A stretch of 64,000 nt of DNA from an uncultured Hyphomonadaceae bacterium (GTDB lineage Bacteria > Pseudomonadota > Alphaproteobacteria > Caulobacterales > Maricaulaceae). The stretch's first letter is position 1. The number at the start of each line of letters is the position of its first letter. This document shows positions 46,061 to 55,436 of the stretch, one piece after another. Location: the NCBI GenBank assembly GCA_913058335.1, contig CAJXPX010000009.1:90415-154414 (forward strand), in the 5' to 3' direction. Made by a program: the position numbers and the translations under genes. Below the pieces are notes generated by a model. That model was given only the letters and a program-made list of their open reading frames with translations, did not search any database and was not told where the DNA came from.

Positions 46061-47128
46061 ATGTCAAAACGTCAAAAGATTACGGCCTTTAAGAGCGCAA
46101 TTCTTGCGCTTCCCCTATTGGGCTCATTGGCTCCCACAGCTCTTGCAGACCAACCGAATGAGCTTGTCATTCAAGACTTTGTTGGAACGATAAATTGGTC
46201 AAATGGCCGAGACGGTCTGGAAATATTGAATCGAAAGAATGAGAGAAACCTAAATGTTTCTACACTCGATAATGTCACGATATTTGATGGCGGAGTGAAA
46301 GAATTAGACGGCGACAAATGTGAGAACCTAAACGGATCTTATGACCTGAGCTTTTTCGGGAAAGAAAATAAAGGTATTTTCGGCGGGTATGAGAACTTAG
46401 AGGATTATCCCAGTTTGACGCTTAGCCTCCCCGCCGACACGAAGTTAACCGTTCGGAACTCAATTATCTTTACGCAAGGTCAACCTGACCTTGGGTCGGC
46501 AGAATTGGTGTTGACTCATTGCGGGCGGATAAATTTAGGAAATGTCTCTAGAGATTTACAGGTCGAAGGAAGAGGCGCAGCAGACCTCACCTTTAAAAAT
46601 GCAAAATCTTTAACCAGCACCATATCTGGCTCAGGAGATGTCAAAGCTGATGACATAAGCTTTTTAAGCGCCAAGAACCGAGGATCGGGCGACATAGATA
46701 TTAGACAGGCTGGAAATGTGGATATCAATACGGCTGGTTCTGGCGATGTTGCAATAAAAACAATCACAGATTCCGCCATTATTGAAACGTCCGGTTCCGG
46801 TGACTACGAAATAGGCTCAGTCGGCGGGTCACTGGATTACAGAAGCTCCGGGTCCGGAGATTTGGAAATAGACCGTATTGGCGGGCAGGGCGATAATCGC
46901 GTCGGATTGAAAAGCAGCGGAAGCGGCGACATATATATCGGCAATGGAGAAATTTCCAAGCTTTTCGTCACCGTGTCAGGGGCCGCCGACGTCGAAATAA
47001 ATGCGATCGTTCAAGATGCCGTCGCCAAAGCCTCGGGCGCGGCGGATATATCTATTGATACCGTAAAGGGCTCTTTAAAGAAATCTACCTCCGGATCTTC
47101 CGACATCGACGTAGAAAACCGCGGCTAA
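46061..47128 (+). CDS. GIN-domain (DUF2807) secreted beta-helix protein
   Basis: A 355-residue exported protein with a signal peptide ending near ALA (about residue 30). The C-terminal half carries many S-G-S-G-D / S-G-A-A-D repeats every 15-25 residues (ISGSGDVKADDI, RGSGDIDIR, TAGSGDVAIK, SSGSGDLEID), typical of the right-handed beta-helix of DUF2807 'auto-transporter adhesin head' proteins. I begin at ATG 46061, preceded by GAGAGA. In alphaproteobacterial psp clusters such proteins recur; the role in envelope stress is unknown. Confidence 0.82.
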   Translation: MSKRQKITAFKSAILALPLLGSLAPTALADQPNELVIQDFVGTINWSNGRDGLEILNRKNERNLNVSTLDNVTIFDGGVKELDGDKCENLNGSYDLSFFGKENKGIFGGYENLEDYPSLTLSLPADTKLTVRNSIIFTQGQPDLGSAELVLTHCGRINLGNVSRDLQVEGRGAADLTFKNAKSLTSTISGSGDVKADDISFLSAKNRGSGDIDIRQAGNVDINTAGSGDVAIKTITDSAIIETSGSGDYEIGSVGGSLDYRSSGSGDLEIDRIGGQGDNRVGLKSSGSGDIYIGNGEISKLFVTVSGAADVEINAIVQDAVAKASGAADISIDTVKGSLKKSTSGSSDIDVENRG

Positions 47129-48819
47129 TTAAACAGCCGACTGGCAGAGAATTTCTGCCAGACGATATTTTCGACAGGCAAAGGCTCGCCGAAATAATTC
47201 GAAACAATCGCTTCGGCCAGTAAGGGGGCAAAGACGAACCCCCTCGACCCCAATCCTGTCAGAACTCGGATATCTGTCCGGGTTTTTCCTATGAGAGGGA
47301 GAGTGTCCTGAGTGGTGACGCGAACGCTGGCCCGGGAGGGGGTATTAGAGGGAACAGGCTTTATACCTAGGTGAGAGTTAAACTGATCCAGATTTTTAAT
47401 GTCATCTTCGCGGTTCAGGGAAAACGGATTTCCGTCTGGGACAAGCCTGCCATGAGTTGCCCCAATCAAGATTTCATCTCTGACATTCAAGCCATAACCG
47501 CCATAGCTCACCGCACCCTGAAAGAATGGGTCGCTTTTTGCCCAACTCACCTGTCCGCGTGAGTATCGCAGGGGCCATTCCGGTAATAATGCGCGCGCGC
47601 CAAATCCGGCGGCAAGGAAAACAGGCTCTTTGCCTTCCGGCAGACAATCCAGTTTCTTGGCTTCGAAATCGACCTTTGGCAAAATGGATTTCTTGAAAGC
47701 AAGAGGGTCAATAGCGAGTGCCTGAGGTAGAAACAGGGCGCCATTCGGCCCCTCGATTAGATGAGACTCCCCCAACGGTTTTTGAGATAAGAGTTTACGG
47801 TGTCGGTCTGTCTCAGATTTATTTTTACTTCGATGTTCGATTCCACGAAAGAGGCTAAAACCCTGATAAAATTCTAGGGCATAAAGATAGCTGCTTAGAA
47901 AAAAGCGGCTCTCGGGACGATCCTGCAAATCAAATCGCGGTTTGATCAGCGCGGCCGCATTGCCGCTGGCGGCAATATGATCCGGGTCTTCAATTAATTT
48001 CGGCTTGATGCCCCGCCGAAGAAAGGCTTGCACCAGAGAGAGCCCGCCAATTCCGGCGCCTATGATAATAGGTTGAAGCGTAGTTCCATAAGAAGAATTA
48101 ATTGCCTGCCCTGGAAAATAGGCTTCAAGTCGATGTCGTTTCCGTCCAAACCCTTCTTTTCGTTCTACCTCGAAACCGGCTTCGGTTAGAGCCCGCCTGA
48201 CAAAACCTGCCACGGTAAAACTGGCTAGGCGCGCTGCCGGAGCCGATAGTGCAGAAAGCTTATTCATCACTTCTGCTGACCACATATCCGGATTTTTGGC
48301 GGGACTGAACCCGTCAAGAAACCAGGCATTGGCTTTCATGTCCAAACTTTCCAGCGCCGGGACTATATCGTCGTGGATGAGCGTGAGACTAACCTCTTCG
48401 AAATGAAGGCGATGCACACCTCGCACACGTCCCGGCCATTGCTTAAGCAACAAATCCGCTAAATCTGTAAGTTCTGGCCAAGCGGAAAGCGCTTGTGAAA
48501 GGTCAGTTTTGTCAAAAGGGAATTTCTCGATGGAAACGAAATGAAGGCGTCCCCCAGCGGGTTTGGTTTTCCTCCATAATTGCCAAGCAGCAAGAAAATT
48601 CAGACCGGATCCAAATCCAAGTTCGCCAATGGTAAAGCAATCTGTTTCTTGCCAGCTTTCGGGCAAACCGCAGCCGCCAAGAAAAACCGTCCGGGTCTCG
48701 TTTAGTCCGCCATCTGTAGAAAAATAAATATCTCCAAAATCCGGGGCGGCAGGCGTCCCGGGCCGGCTCCAGTCCAGATGTGCGGGCGGGCAAAGTGTGA
48801 GCGGTCGAGGGGCGGGCAT
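47125..48819 (-). CDS. mnmC: bifunctional tRNA wobble-uridine modification enzyme MnmC
   Basis: A 564-residue fusion of a SAM-dependent methyltransferase (about 1-235; TIGELGFGSGLNFLAAWQLW is the SAM loop, AWFLDGFSPAKNPDMW follows) and an FAD-dependent oxidase (from about 245; PIIIGAGIGGLSLVQAFLRRG is the FAD dinucleotide loop). Together they convert cmnm5s2U34 to mnm5s2U34 in tRNA. Both active halves look intact. It converges on the GIN-domain gene, overlapping by 4 bp. Confidence 0.93.
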   Translation of the reverse strand: MPAPRPLTLCPPAHLDWSRPGTPAAPDFGDIYFSTDGGLNETRTVFLGGCGLPESWQETDCFTIGELGFGSGLNFLAAWQLWRKTKPAGGRLHFVSIEKFPFDKTDLSQALSAWPELTDLADLLLKQWPGRVRGVHRLHFEEVSLTLIHDDIVPALESLDMKANAWFLDGFSPAKNPDMWSAEVMNKLSALSAPAARLASFTVAGFVRRALTEAGFEVERKEGFGRKRHRLEAYFPGQAINSSYGTTLQPIIIGAGIGGLSLVQAFLRRGIKPKLIEDPDHIAASGNAAALIKPRFDLQDRPESRFFLSSYLYALEFYQGFSLFRGIEHRSKNKSETDRHRKLLSQKPLGESHLIEGPNGALFLPQALAIDPLAFKKSILPKVDFEAKKLDCLPEGKEPVFLAAGFGARALLPEWPLRYSRGQVSWAKSDPFFQGAVSYGGYGLNVRDEILIGATHGRLVPDGNPFSLNREDDIKNLDQFNSHLGIKPVPSNTPSRASVRVTTQDTLPLIGKTRTDIRVLTGLGSRGFVFAPLLAEAIVSNYFGEPLPVENIVWQKFSASRLFN

Positions 48820-48866
48820 AATCCGATATAACTTTCCGCTGCACAGCTGTCATCAATCATGCAAAT

Positions 48867-48899
48867 AAAAAACCCCGCCCAGTTGCAACAGGGCGGGGT
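48867..48899 (-). terminator. intrinsic terminator of the lipoprotein gene
   Basis: On the reverse strand ACCCCGCCC / GGGCGGGGT with a 10-nt loop, followed by a T-run. Confidence 0.9.
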
Positions 48900-48921
48900 G
48901 AATTTTCAAAGCCCGAAGACC

Positions 48922-49398
48922 TTAATGGTCAGTTTCGTCAGCCACGTCCTCGGCCATATCTTCGGTATCGTCAACCATCTCGGCACCGGCATCTTTCATC
49001 GCCTTCGCTTTGTCTTGAGCGTTTTGAACGGCAGTTTTACCTGCTTCTTTCAATTCCATGGCTTCTTTTTTCGCGGCTGCCATCATGGCTTGAGCTTCGT
49101 CTTCAGTAATATCGCCAGCTTCTCTCAATCGCTGTATGTTGCGCGCTGTGGCTTCTTCAACTGTATTTCCAGCGCCTTCAAGGCGGTCAGCTTGTTCTTG
49201 AGCAGAGTCGACCAGGGCTTCGCCTTGCTCATCCAGTTCGTTTGCTGTTTCTTCAGCCACTTGCTGAGCTTCCGTCGCAACTGATTCTACATTTGCTTCG
49301 ATTTCGTCCGCAGTGTTTTCTGCATCTGTGCCAGAACAGGCAACCAAAAGGGCCGCAGCACTAGCTGCGATTAGTGTTTTGTAAGTAAAGTGTTTCAA
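48922..49398 (-). CDS. coiled-coil lipoprotein
   Basis: A 158-residue exported lipoprotein: signal LKHFTYKTLIAASAAALLVAC with lipobox LVAC|S, then an Ala/Glu/Gln/Lys-rich helical body with heptad character (VESVATEAQQVAEETANELDEQ and onwards) and an acidic end. I prefer the TTG at 49398 as start because GGAGAG lies just before it; an ATG 10 codons upstream is the alternative. Likely anchored to the membrane. No family function known. Confidence 0.7.
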   Translation of the reverse strand: MKHFTYKTLIAASAAALLVACSGTDAENTADEIEANVESVATEAQQVAEETANELDEQGEALVDSAQEQADRLEGAGNTVEEATARNIQRLREAGDITEDEAQAMMAAAKKEAMELKEAGKTAVQNAQDKAKAMKDAGAEMVDDTEDMAEDVADETDH

Positions 49399-49494
49399 GG
49401 TTTCTCTCCAAATCTTGTAACCTGTCACAATGACAGATTACACTAGCTTAATGAATTCAGAGAAATATTAAAGCTCTTTAAATCCTAAGCTTGC

Positions 49495-50778
49495 TTAAGA
49501 CGTCATAAGCCTTTTAAAAAGCTTTTGTTCCATATAACCTTCTGCCGGAAGGCCATTACTTTTTTGCCAAGCCCGGATGGCTCTACGCGTGTTTGGCCCG
49601 ATTTGTCCGTCCACACCTTTGGTATCAAAACCTAGCTCTGTAAGTTTAACCTGCATTTTTTGTTTATCCTCAAAGGATAGTGCCTGGTCCTCGCGAGGCC
49701 AGTCCGTATGGAGGGTCTGTACGCCGCGTAAAGCATCGCCCAAAACGGTTATGCCCATAGCGTAGCTGGTGGAATTATTATATTTTTTGATGACGTAAAA
49801 ATTCTTGAATGTCAGGAGAATAGGACCTTTATGCCCCGCAGGCGCAATCATTTCTGCGCTTAGAGGGCTTTGATTTTCTGTCCAACGTTCGCCTGTCATA
49901 GGGCGAACGCCCAGAGCCTTCCACTCATCGACAGTCTTCGTCGCTGTTTCCGAAAGAGAGTAATCAAAACCGGACGGTACAGCCACTTCAATCATGACGG
50001 GCTCATTTTTGCGCCACCCATGGCGGCTAAGGTAATGCGCGGCGCTGCCAAGAGCGTCATAAGGATTACCCCAAAGATCTTTATTCCCGTCTGAATTAAA
50101 ATCCACGGCATAATCCCGAAAGGTTGTCGGGATAAATTGCGTCATCCCCATCGCTCCGGCCCAAGACCCGGTCAACTGTTCTGTTCTCACTTGGTCAGCG
50201 GCCAACATATCTAAAATCGCAAAAAGTTGCTCTTCACCAAAGGCCGTGCGTCGTCCTTCAAAAGCAAAGGTGGATAAAGCGCTGACCACGTCATGAGACC
50301 CCATGATGCGTCCATAAGCTGTCTCCAAGCCCCAAATGGCTGTCAGAATATGACGCGGAACGGGATACCGCGCTTCAATGGCATTAAAGACCTCTTCGTT
50401 TTCGATGAGTTTACTTGTTCCGGTATTTAAACGATCAGGTGATACGGCATTATCGACATATGACCAAACAGGTTTGGTAAATTCGGGTTGGTCACTATCA
50501 CGTTCAAGCGCTAATTCATTGATTATAGCGGGTTGAATAACGGACGTCACTAAAGCGCGGTCATACCCTTTGGACGTAGCGCGGTTGATAAAGTCCGTTT
50601 TCCAGGCTTCAAATCGCTTTTGCTGGGTTTCTTCTTCTGTCAAAGCGGATTTCGCCGAGCTTATTTGAGCCTCGATAGGTTGAGCGCCTCGGAGCTGAGC
50701 TTCTGCACTAGGAGTGTTGGCACACCCTTGAAGCGCAGTGAGAGCCAAAACAAGTAGGGTAAAGCGGTGATGTGTCAT
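49495..50778 (-). CDS. mltB: lytic murein transglycosylase, MltB family, with peptidoglycan-binding domain
   Basis: A 427-residue lipoprotein (lipobox LQGC, Cys19). The MltB-type catalytic domain has AIWGLETAYGRIMGSHDVVSALSTFAFEGRR with Glu152 as the acid/base, SWAGAMGMTQFIPTTFRDYAVDFNSDG and NPYDALGSAAHYLSRHGWR. A C-terminal peptidoglycan-binding module (LTELGFDTKGVDGQIGPNTRRAIRAWQKSNGL) completes it. It cleaves glycan strands to 1,6-anhydroMurNAc in the periplasm. ATG 50778 is used rather than a start 8 codons upstream. Confidence 0.92.
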   Translation of the reverse strand: MTHHRFTLLVLALTALQGCANTPSAEAQLRGAQPIEAQISSAKSALTEEETQQKRFEAWKTDFINRATSKGYDRALVTSVIQPAIINELALERDSDQPEFTKPVWSYVDNAVSPDRLNTGTSKLIENEEVFNAIEARYPVPRHILTAIWGLETAYGRIMGSHDVVSALSTFAFEGRRTAFGEEQLFAILDMLAADQVRTEQLTGSWAGAMGMTQFIPTTFRDYAVDFNSDGNKDLWGNPYDALGSAAHYLSRHGWRKNEPVMIEVAVPSGFDYSLSETATKTVDEWKALGVRPMTGERWTENQSPLSAEMIAPAGHKGPILLTFKNFYVIKKYNNSTSYAMGITVLGDALRGVQTLHTDWPREDQALSFEDKQKMQVKLTELGFDTKGVDGQIGPNTRRAIRAWQKSNGLPAEGYMEQKLFKRLMTS

Positions 50779-50894
50779 AAATATAGTTCTAGCAAAGGCC
50801 AATGAGTCCGACTAGTAGATTTACATGACAAGCTGCACAGGGTTGTTAACGCTCGAAATGGCCCAGGCTAGCGTGAATAATACAGTTTTGCGCG

Positions 50895-50923
50895 TTGACT
50901 TGACCTGCCGACCTGACTATATG
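50895..50923 (+). promoter_or_regulatory. sigma-70 promoter of rpmJ
   Basis: TTGACT, 17-bp spacer, TATATG; predicted start near 50930 gives a leader of about 55 nt. Confidence 0.65.
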
Positions 50924-50985
50924 CCCCGTTCGAGATAAACCCAGTCGCCCGTGCGGCTGTTCACACTTATTGGAAAGTCAGACAG

Positions 50986-51111
50986 ATGAAAGTCCGTAGT
51001 TCGCTGAAATCCCTGAGAAACCGTCACCGCGACTGCCAAATCGTCCGTCGCAAAGGCCGTCTCTACGTTATTAATAAAACCAATCCGCGTTTCAAAGCAC
51101 GCCAAGGTTAA
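50986..51111 (+). CDS. rpmJ: ribosomal protein L36
   Basis: A 41-residue protein: [20 protein letters not shown] then [21 protein letters not shown]. This is the alphaproteobacterial L36, with a single Cys rather than the four-ligand zinc site of the zinc-binding form. GGAAAG lies upstream. It has its own promoter and stands alone between unrelated genes. Confidence 0.93.
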   Translation: MKVRSSLKSLRNRHRDCQIVRRKGRLYVINKTNPRFKARQG

Positions 51112-51188
51112 ACTTCATTTATAATGCGTCTTCGGACGTGTTAACCTGTTCAACGCCTCTTGCCAGTTATGGTGGGAGGCGTCAGTGT

Positions 51189-51986
51189 ATGTGGGTGTTA
51201 AAACTTTTCTGTCATAGCCTGATCCTTGCGCTTTTTGCGCTGTTCTTGTCTGCCTTTATAGCCTCGCCCTTATTAGCGCAGACTGCGCCGCCGAAAGACG
51301 GGACACAGCTGCCTCCGCCCGATCCGATTCTCCCAGATGAGAACCGACCTGATCCTGACTCTCCGAATCCTGATAGCCTTCCTGAAGACCTGTTAGAGGA
51401 TAGCTTACCGGACGTCCCGTCCGAAGAGGGTGCGTTTTCGGATTTCACTGCACCGGATATTCTTAAGCAACCGGATTACTCTAAGATGTCATCAGCAGCC
51501 GAAAGACGAGCACGGCTGGATAAATTATTCGTGCGCTTGGCCAACGCCGCCAATGAAGACCAAGGCGAGTTGATCGCGGAAGAGATTTGGGCGCTCTGGC
51601 TCGATAGTGGGTCCGCGTCTGTGAATTTCGTGTTGCGGCGCGGTGCGGCGGCGCAAACAAATGGCGAGATGAAATTGGCGCGTTCCATGTATGATCATAC
51701 GCTCGACCTCATGCCCGACTATGCCGAAGGCTGGGCCCGGTCTTCAAGACTGGCTTTAGAAGAAAAAAACTTATCCCGGGCATTAACCGAAGCAGCTCAT
51801 GCGCTGACTTTAGAGCCGCGCCATTTCTACGCGCTCTGGACAATGGGCAATGTGTTTGAACAATTGGGTCGCAACGAAGAAGCCCTCGAAGCTTACCGCG
51901 AAGCGAATAAACTTCATCCCAAATTAAAAGCTGTCGAAGAGAGGTTTAATTCCCTGCGGAGCTCCTTGGAAGGTGACGTGCTTTAG
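51189..51986 (+). CDS. secreted tetratricopeptide-repeat protein
   Basis: A 265-residue exported protein: signal peptide MWVLKLFCHSLILALFALFLSAFIASPLLAQ, a Pro/Asp-rich linker (30-80), then helical hairpins that fit TPR units (GEMKLARSMYDHTLDLMPDYAEGWARSSRLALEEKNLSRALTEAAHALTLEPRHFYALWTMGNVFEQLGRNEEALEAYREANKLHP). TPRs mediate protein contacts in the periplasm. ATG 51189 is preferred to a GTG at 51138 because GGGAGG stands before it. Its last 41 bp overlap the convergent GIY-YIG gene. Confidence 0.82.
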   Translation: MWVLKLFCHSLILALFALFLSAFIASPLLAQTAPPKDGTQLPPPDPILPDENRPDPDSPNPDSLPEDLLEDSLPDVPSEEGAFSDFTAPDILKQPDYSKMSSAAERRARLDKLFVRLANAANEDQGELIAEEIWALWLDSGSASVNFVLRRGAAAQTNGEMKLARSMYDHTLDLMPDYAEGWARSSRLALEEKNLSRALTEAAHALTLEPRHFYALWTMGNVFEQLGRNEEALEAYREANKLHPKLKAVEERFNSLRSSLEGDVL

Positions 51987-52224
51987 AGTTTATCAAAGCA
52001 ATTTTTGCACTTCGGTTCAACTGTTTCACCGCATATTCCCGTTTACTCGCGGCACTTCGGTCTTCGGCCTCTTCGCTATAAACAAGTTTAACGGGGAGGC
52101 GGGCTGCTGTGTATTTGGCGCCTTTGCCGGAATTATGTACCGAAACACGTTTTTCCAAATCTCTCGCTATACCTGTATAAAGCGTGTCGTCGCCGCAGCG
52201 TAGAATATAGACATGCCAGTTCAC
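51946..52224 (-). CDS. GIY-YIG nuclease domain protein (UPF0213 type)
   Basis: A 92-residue single-domain protein: WHVYILRCGDDTLYTGIARDLEKRVSVHNSGKGAKYTAARLPVKLVYSE, with the GIY (VYI) and YIG (YTG) strands, the following Arg and the basic patch. Such small proteins are structure-specific nuclease-like, role unclear. It starts at a GTG. Its 3' end overlaps the TPR gene by 41 bp. Confidence 0.88.
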   Translation of the reverse strand: MNWHVYILRCGDDTLYTGIARDLEKRVSVHNSGKGAKYTAARLPVKLVYSEEAEDRSAASKREYAVKQLNRSAKIALINSKARHLPRSSAGN

Positions 52225-52226
52225 CT

Positions 52227-53210
52227 TTATTCAGTTTCAATCTGAGGTGTCGGTTCATCTGCTTCCGGCGCTGCGGGTTTGGCGACAGTGTCGAGATAGG
52301 TATCCAGAATATGCGCTGCGTTGACAAGAGTCTGAACGGAGGAGGCATAAAATTTCTGAGGGATGGTGTCATAAGTATCAGTGGCCCGATGATAATTTGG
52401 ATGGTCTTCGACTCCGAAATAGCCAAAAGGAATTCCGACCGCGTGGAACGCAGCGTGATCGGATTGATGGGTCCAGTCATCCGGCCCGTCTTCGGGACGG
52501 TCATGACCGAAAGAAAGGGTTAGCCCTGTGCCTTTTGCCGCTTTTTCCATCAGAGTTTTCAGCACCGGATAATGATAGGCGCCGGAAAAATAGAGCTCTC
52601 TTTCATTCTGACTGACCATATCAAGATTGAGGTTAAAGACAGGCCGCCCCTTCACCAACGGGTCTGCGGCAACAAAGGCTCTAGCTCCTGACAGGCCGCG
52701 CTCTTCGGCGTCGAGCCAGATCAGCGCCACATCATGTTTGGGCGGACGTTCGGCGAAACTTTGGGCAATCGCAAACAGCGCGGCGCTGCCCGAAGCATTG
52801 TCATCCGCGCCGTTATATATCACCCCGCCGTCTCGAATGCCCAAATGGTCATAATGGGCCGTGATGATCAAAATTGGGGATGTGTCATTATCTTCTGCGT
52901 TGATAACGCCGATGAGATTCGTACCTTCTAATTCAATCGTCTGCGCTCCCTCTCTACTTGGCGGAGAGAAAGCGAAAACCTGCGCCCGCGTTTCATCAAA
53001 AACACCGAGGGCCTTTATTTCTGACTTCAAATATTGCCGCGCTTTGTGACTGCCTGCCGTCCCTGTTGCCCGTCCCTGCATAGCATCAGAGGCCAGTGTT
53101 TCGAACACACGTAACGGCGTCTCCATACTAGCTTTTGGGGCAGGCGGCGCGCATCCCGTTAGGAGGGTGGTTCCGAGAAGGAGGCTAAATAATAAATAAG
53201 ATTTGATCAT
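52227..53210 (-). CDS. M28-family zinc peptidase, lipoprotein
   Basis: A 327-residue secreted aminopeptidase of the M28 group with a lipobox LLTGC (Cys20). Zinc ligands: AHYDHLGIRDG, NGADDNASGSAAL and LDAEERGLSGARAF (bridging Asp and catalytic Glu), and further His/Asp residues near the C-terminus (DHAAFHAVGIPFGYFG). It trims peptides in the periplasm. 9 bp separate its start from the dipeptidase stop upstream, so the two peptidase genes are likely co-transcribed. Confidence 0.9.
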   Translation of the reverse strand: MIKSYLLFSLLLGTTLLTGCAPPAPKASMETPLRVFETLASDAMQGRATGTAGSHKARQYLKSEIKALGVFDETRAQVFAFSPPSREGAQTIELEGTNLIGVINAEDNDTSPILIITAHYDHLGIRDGGVIYNGADDNASGSAALFAIAQSFAERPPKHDVALIWLDAEERGLSGARAFVAADPLVKGRPVFNLNLDMVSQNERELYFSGAYHYPVLKTLMEKAAKGTGLTLSFGHDRPEDGPDDWTHQSDHAAFHAVGIPFGYFGVEDHPNYHRATDTYDTIPQKFYASSVQTLVNAAHILDTYLDTVAKPAAPEADEPTPQIETE

Positions 53211-53219
53211 GAGTCCGCC

Positions 53220-54380
53220 TTAATTCGGCAAATTCGATTTAAAGAAGCGACGGGCGTTTTGGCCCATAACTTTGCGAAGGATTGGTTCGCTCATGCCTTG
53301 AGCGAGAAGTTCATTGGTCAGCGCGGCTAGCTCAGAGGCGTCAAACGCCGTTTCAACGGTGCCGTCAAAATCCGACCCAAGTGCGATCGCATCTTGGCCG
53401 AGCAGATCAACTGCGTGAATTATCGCTGCAGCAACGCCTTTGGGCGTTATATCGCAAATCACGCCTTCAAAATAACCTATTCCAATAATGCCGCCCCGGG
53501 AGGCGATCTCTTTCAAAATATCATCGGGCAAATTGCGATTGGCCGTTTTGGGGCAATGGCTGATAGTTCCCCCGTGAGAAATAAAAACGGGCCGCTCTGT
53601 GATAGCGAGCGTGTCGCGAACCGAAGCGATGGAAGAATGGGCCATGTCAATTATGATGCCTTGGTTTTCCATTTCACGAACAGCTTCTTTACCGAACTCT
53701 GTTAAACCCGTTTGGCTCTGGCCATGCATGGACCCGCCGAGCTCATTATCAAAGAAATGTTGAAGTCCCATAGCGCGGTAGCCTTCTGTGTAAAGGCGGG
53801 CAATATTTTCAATCTTGCCTTCGAGGGGGTGCGCTCCTTCTGTAAGTAAAAGCGCAACCAAGATGTCTTCGGACTGATTGAGGTCAGATTTTGATTTGGC
53901 GATGACCAGATTATTTTTATCTTTCGACGAGAGCTTGTGCAGGCGCTGAGCCTGAAATACGGCCCGTTCGTAAATTGAATCCCATGTTCGTAGCGGCCAG
54001 AGCTGCGCTTTGGCAAGCCTAGCAATATCGTCCGGGGCGTCGGCGGAATTTTCATCAAAATTCAACCCACGGGGAGATTTCGTCACGACAGAAAAAATTT
54101 GAAAATCCACACCCCCTTCTTCAAGGCGGGGGAAGTCCACTTGTCCACGCTCATATCGTTTTTCGGGATTACGGCGCCAAAGCAGCGTGTCCGCGTGAAG
54201 GTCGGCAATGTCGAGCGTCTGGTGAAGCGCTTCAGCCTCTGCAGAGACGGGGTAGGGGGCATGCGGTATAACCTTGTTCATTTCTGCGTCTATTCCGGGC
54301 ACCAGAAAGGCAAAAACGTAAATACCCCCTCCCACAAGTAAAAGGGCGAAAAGCGGCAGAACAAGTTTCAATACTTTCAT
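53220..54380 (-). CDS. membrane dipeptidase (M19, renal-dipeptidase type)
   Basis: A 386-residue metallopeptidase anchored by an N-terminal helix (residues 4-28). DIADLHADTLLW (His62, Asp64), LLLTEGAHPLEG (bridging Glu), DMAHSS and VFISHGGTISHCP are the zinc and substrate ligands of M19 enzymes, which hydrolyse dipeptides with little selectivity and some D-residues. ATG 54380 is chosen because GGAG lies 6 bp upstream. It overlaps the end of the Rieske gene by a base. Confidence 0.91.
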   Translation of the reverse strand: MKVLKLVLPLFALLLVGGGIYVFAFLVPGIDAEMNKVIPHAPYPVSAEAEALHQTLDIADLHADTLLWRRNPEKRYERGQVDFPRLEEGGVDFQIFSVVTKSPRGLNFDENSADAPDDIARLAKAQLWPLRTWDSIYERAVFQAQRLHKLSSKDKNNLVIAKSKSDLNQSEDILVALLLTEGAHPLEGKIENIARLYTEGYRAMGLQHFFDNELGGSMHGQSQTGLTEFGKEAVREMENQGIIIDMAHSSIASVRDTLAITERPVFISHGGTISHCPKTANRNLPDDILKEIASRGGIIGIGYFEGVICDITPKGVAAAIIHAVDLLGQDAIALGSDFDGTVETAFDASELAALTNELLAQGMSEPILRKVMGQNARRFFKSNLPN

Positions 54381-55429
54381 CAACTTCTCCATCTTAGGGT
54401 TTTAGCTTTTACCGGATTCACAAAAGCTGCGCCGCTTTCACAGGATTTCGCCCACGCTTTTTTTAGCGAGAAATACCATTTGGCTTGCGTATCGGAATCC
54501 TCAACCAGCATGAGCGTTGGATCATAAGCGAGGCCCATTTGCTGGAGGTTCACCATATGAGCGTCCTGACGGAGGAAAACTTTCGCGCCAATGCGTATAA
54601 GCGGGGAGAGCGCTTTGAACAGGCCGTGATCAGTAAAAAATATCTGACGGATTTGAGTTCTGCTTTCGTCCATTGGTGTAACAGCGGTGAAGGACAAGAC
54701 AGTTTTCTTTCCGACTTTAATTTTTTCTGTTCTTATGCCGGGCAGTCGAAAAGTGATTTCTGTCACGGGTTTTCCGCCGAGAAGTTTATAAGCAAAGCTG
54801 TTAGATGACGGACTATGCGCCACCATGGTAAAACCGCGCTCGGCAGGGGCAAACTCTTTGGTCTTTTCATGCATGGAATGCTCTGATCGCCACCACCATT
54901 GCCTGTGCACATACGGGCCGTGTGCCGGATCCATAAGCCCGATAACGGCGTGATCGACATGACAGTTAAGGGTAAGGGAATCGTCCAAAGTTGCTTTGCG
55001 GCTGGCAAATGGGAAACTAGGCGGCTTTATATCAGGCACGCCCGCAAAGCGTTTGTCAGAGGAGATAAATACCCAGATAAGCCTCCCTTTTTCCTGCGTT
55101 GGAAACGTCCGAACTTTTATCTTTCCGGTTTCCATCTCTTGCCCATCGCAAAGGGCGGGAATGTCTTTACACGCGCCGTCTTTGATGCCGAAACGCCAGC
55201 CATGATAAGGGCATTCCACTGTCCCAGATTTGACGCAGCCTGAGGAGAGCGGCGCGGCGCGGTGCGGACAAATATCGCGTAACGCAAAGACTGTGCCGTC
55301 CTCGTCCCGTCCCAGAGTAATCGGTTCACCCGCGATTTCTCGGCGCACCATTTTACCCGGTTTCACGTCCGAAGACAGTCCGGCAAAATACCAGATATCC
55401 AAAACAAAACTGGTCGTAGAGGCCGCCAT
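54380..55429 (-). CDS. Rieske non-haem iron oxygenase
   Basis: A 349-residue oxygenase alpha subunit of the ring-hydroxylating/demethylase type. Rieske [2Fe-2S]: CPHR (Cys54, His56) and CPYH (Cys73, His76). Mononuclear iron site: GLMDPAHGPYVH with Asp167, His170 and His175. Length and layout recall the VanA/pheophorbide-oxygenase type. I start at ATG 55429; a start at 55609 would add 60 residues unlike the family and overlap the next gene. Substrate unknown; no reductase lies nearby. Confidence 0.88.
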   Translation of the reverse strand: MAASTTSFVLDIWYFAGLSSDVKPGKMVRREIAGEPITLGRDEDGTVFALRDICPHRAAPLSSGCVKSGTVECPYHGWRFGIKDGACKDIPALCDGQEMETGKIKVRTFPTQEKGRLIWVFISSDKRFAGVPDIKPPSFPFASRKATLDDSLTLNCHVDHAVIGLMDPAHGPYVHRQWWWRSEHSMHEKTKEFAPAERGFTMVAHSPSSNSFAYKLLGGKPVTEITFRLPGIRTEKIKVGKKTVLSFTAVTPMDESRTQIRQIFFTDHGLFKALSPLIRIGAKVFLRQDAHMVNLQQMGLAYDPTLMLVEDSDTQAKWYFSLKKAWAKSCESGAAFVNPVKAKTLRWRS

Positions 55430-55436
55430 GTATCGT

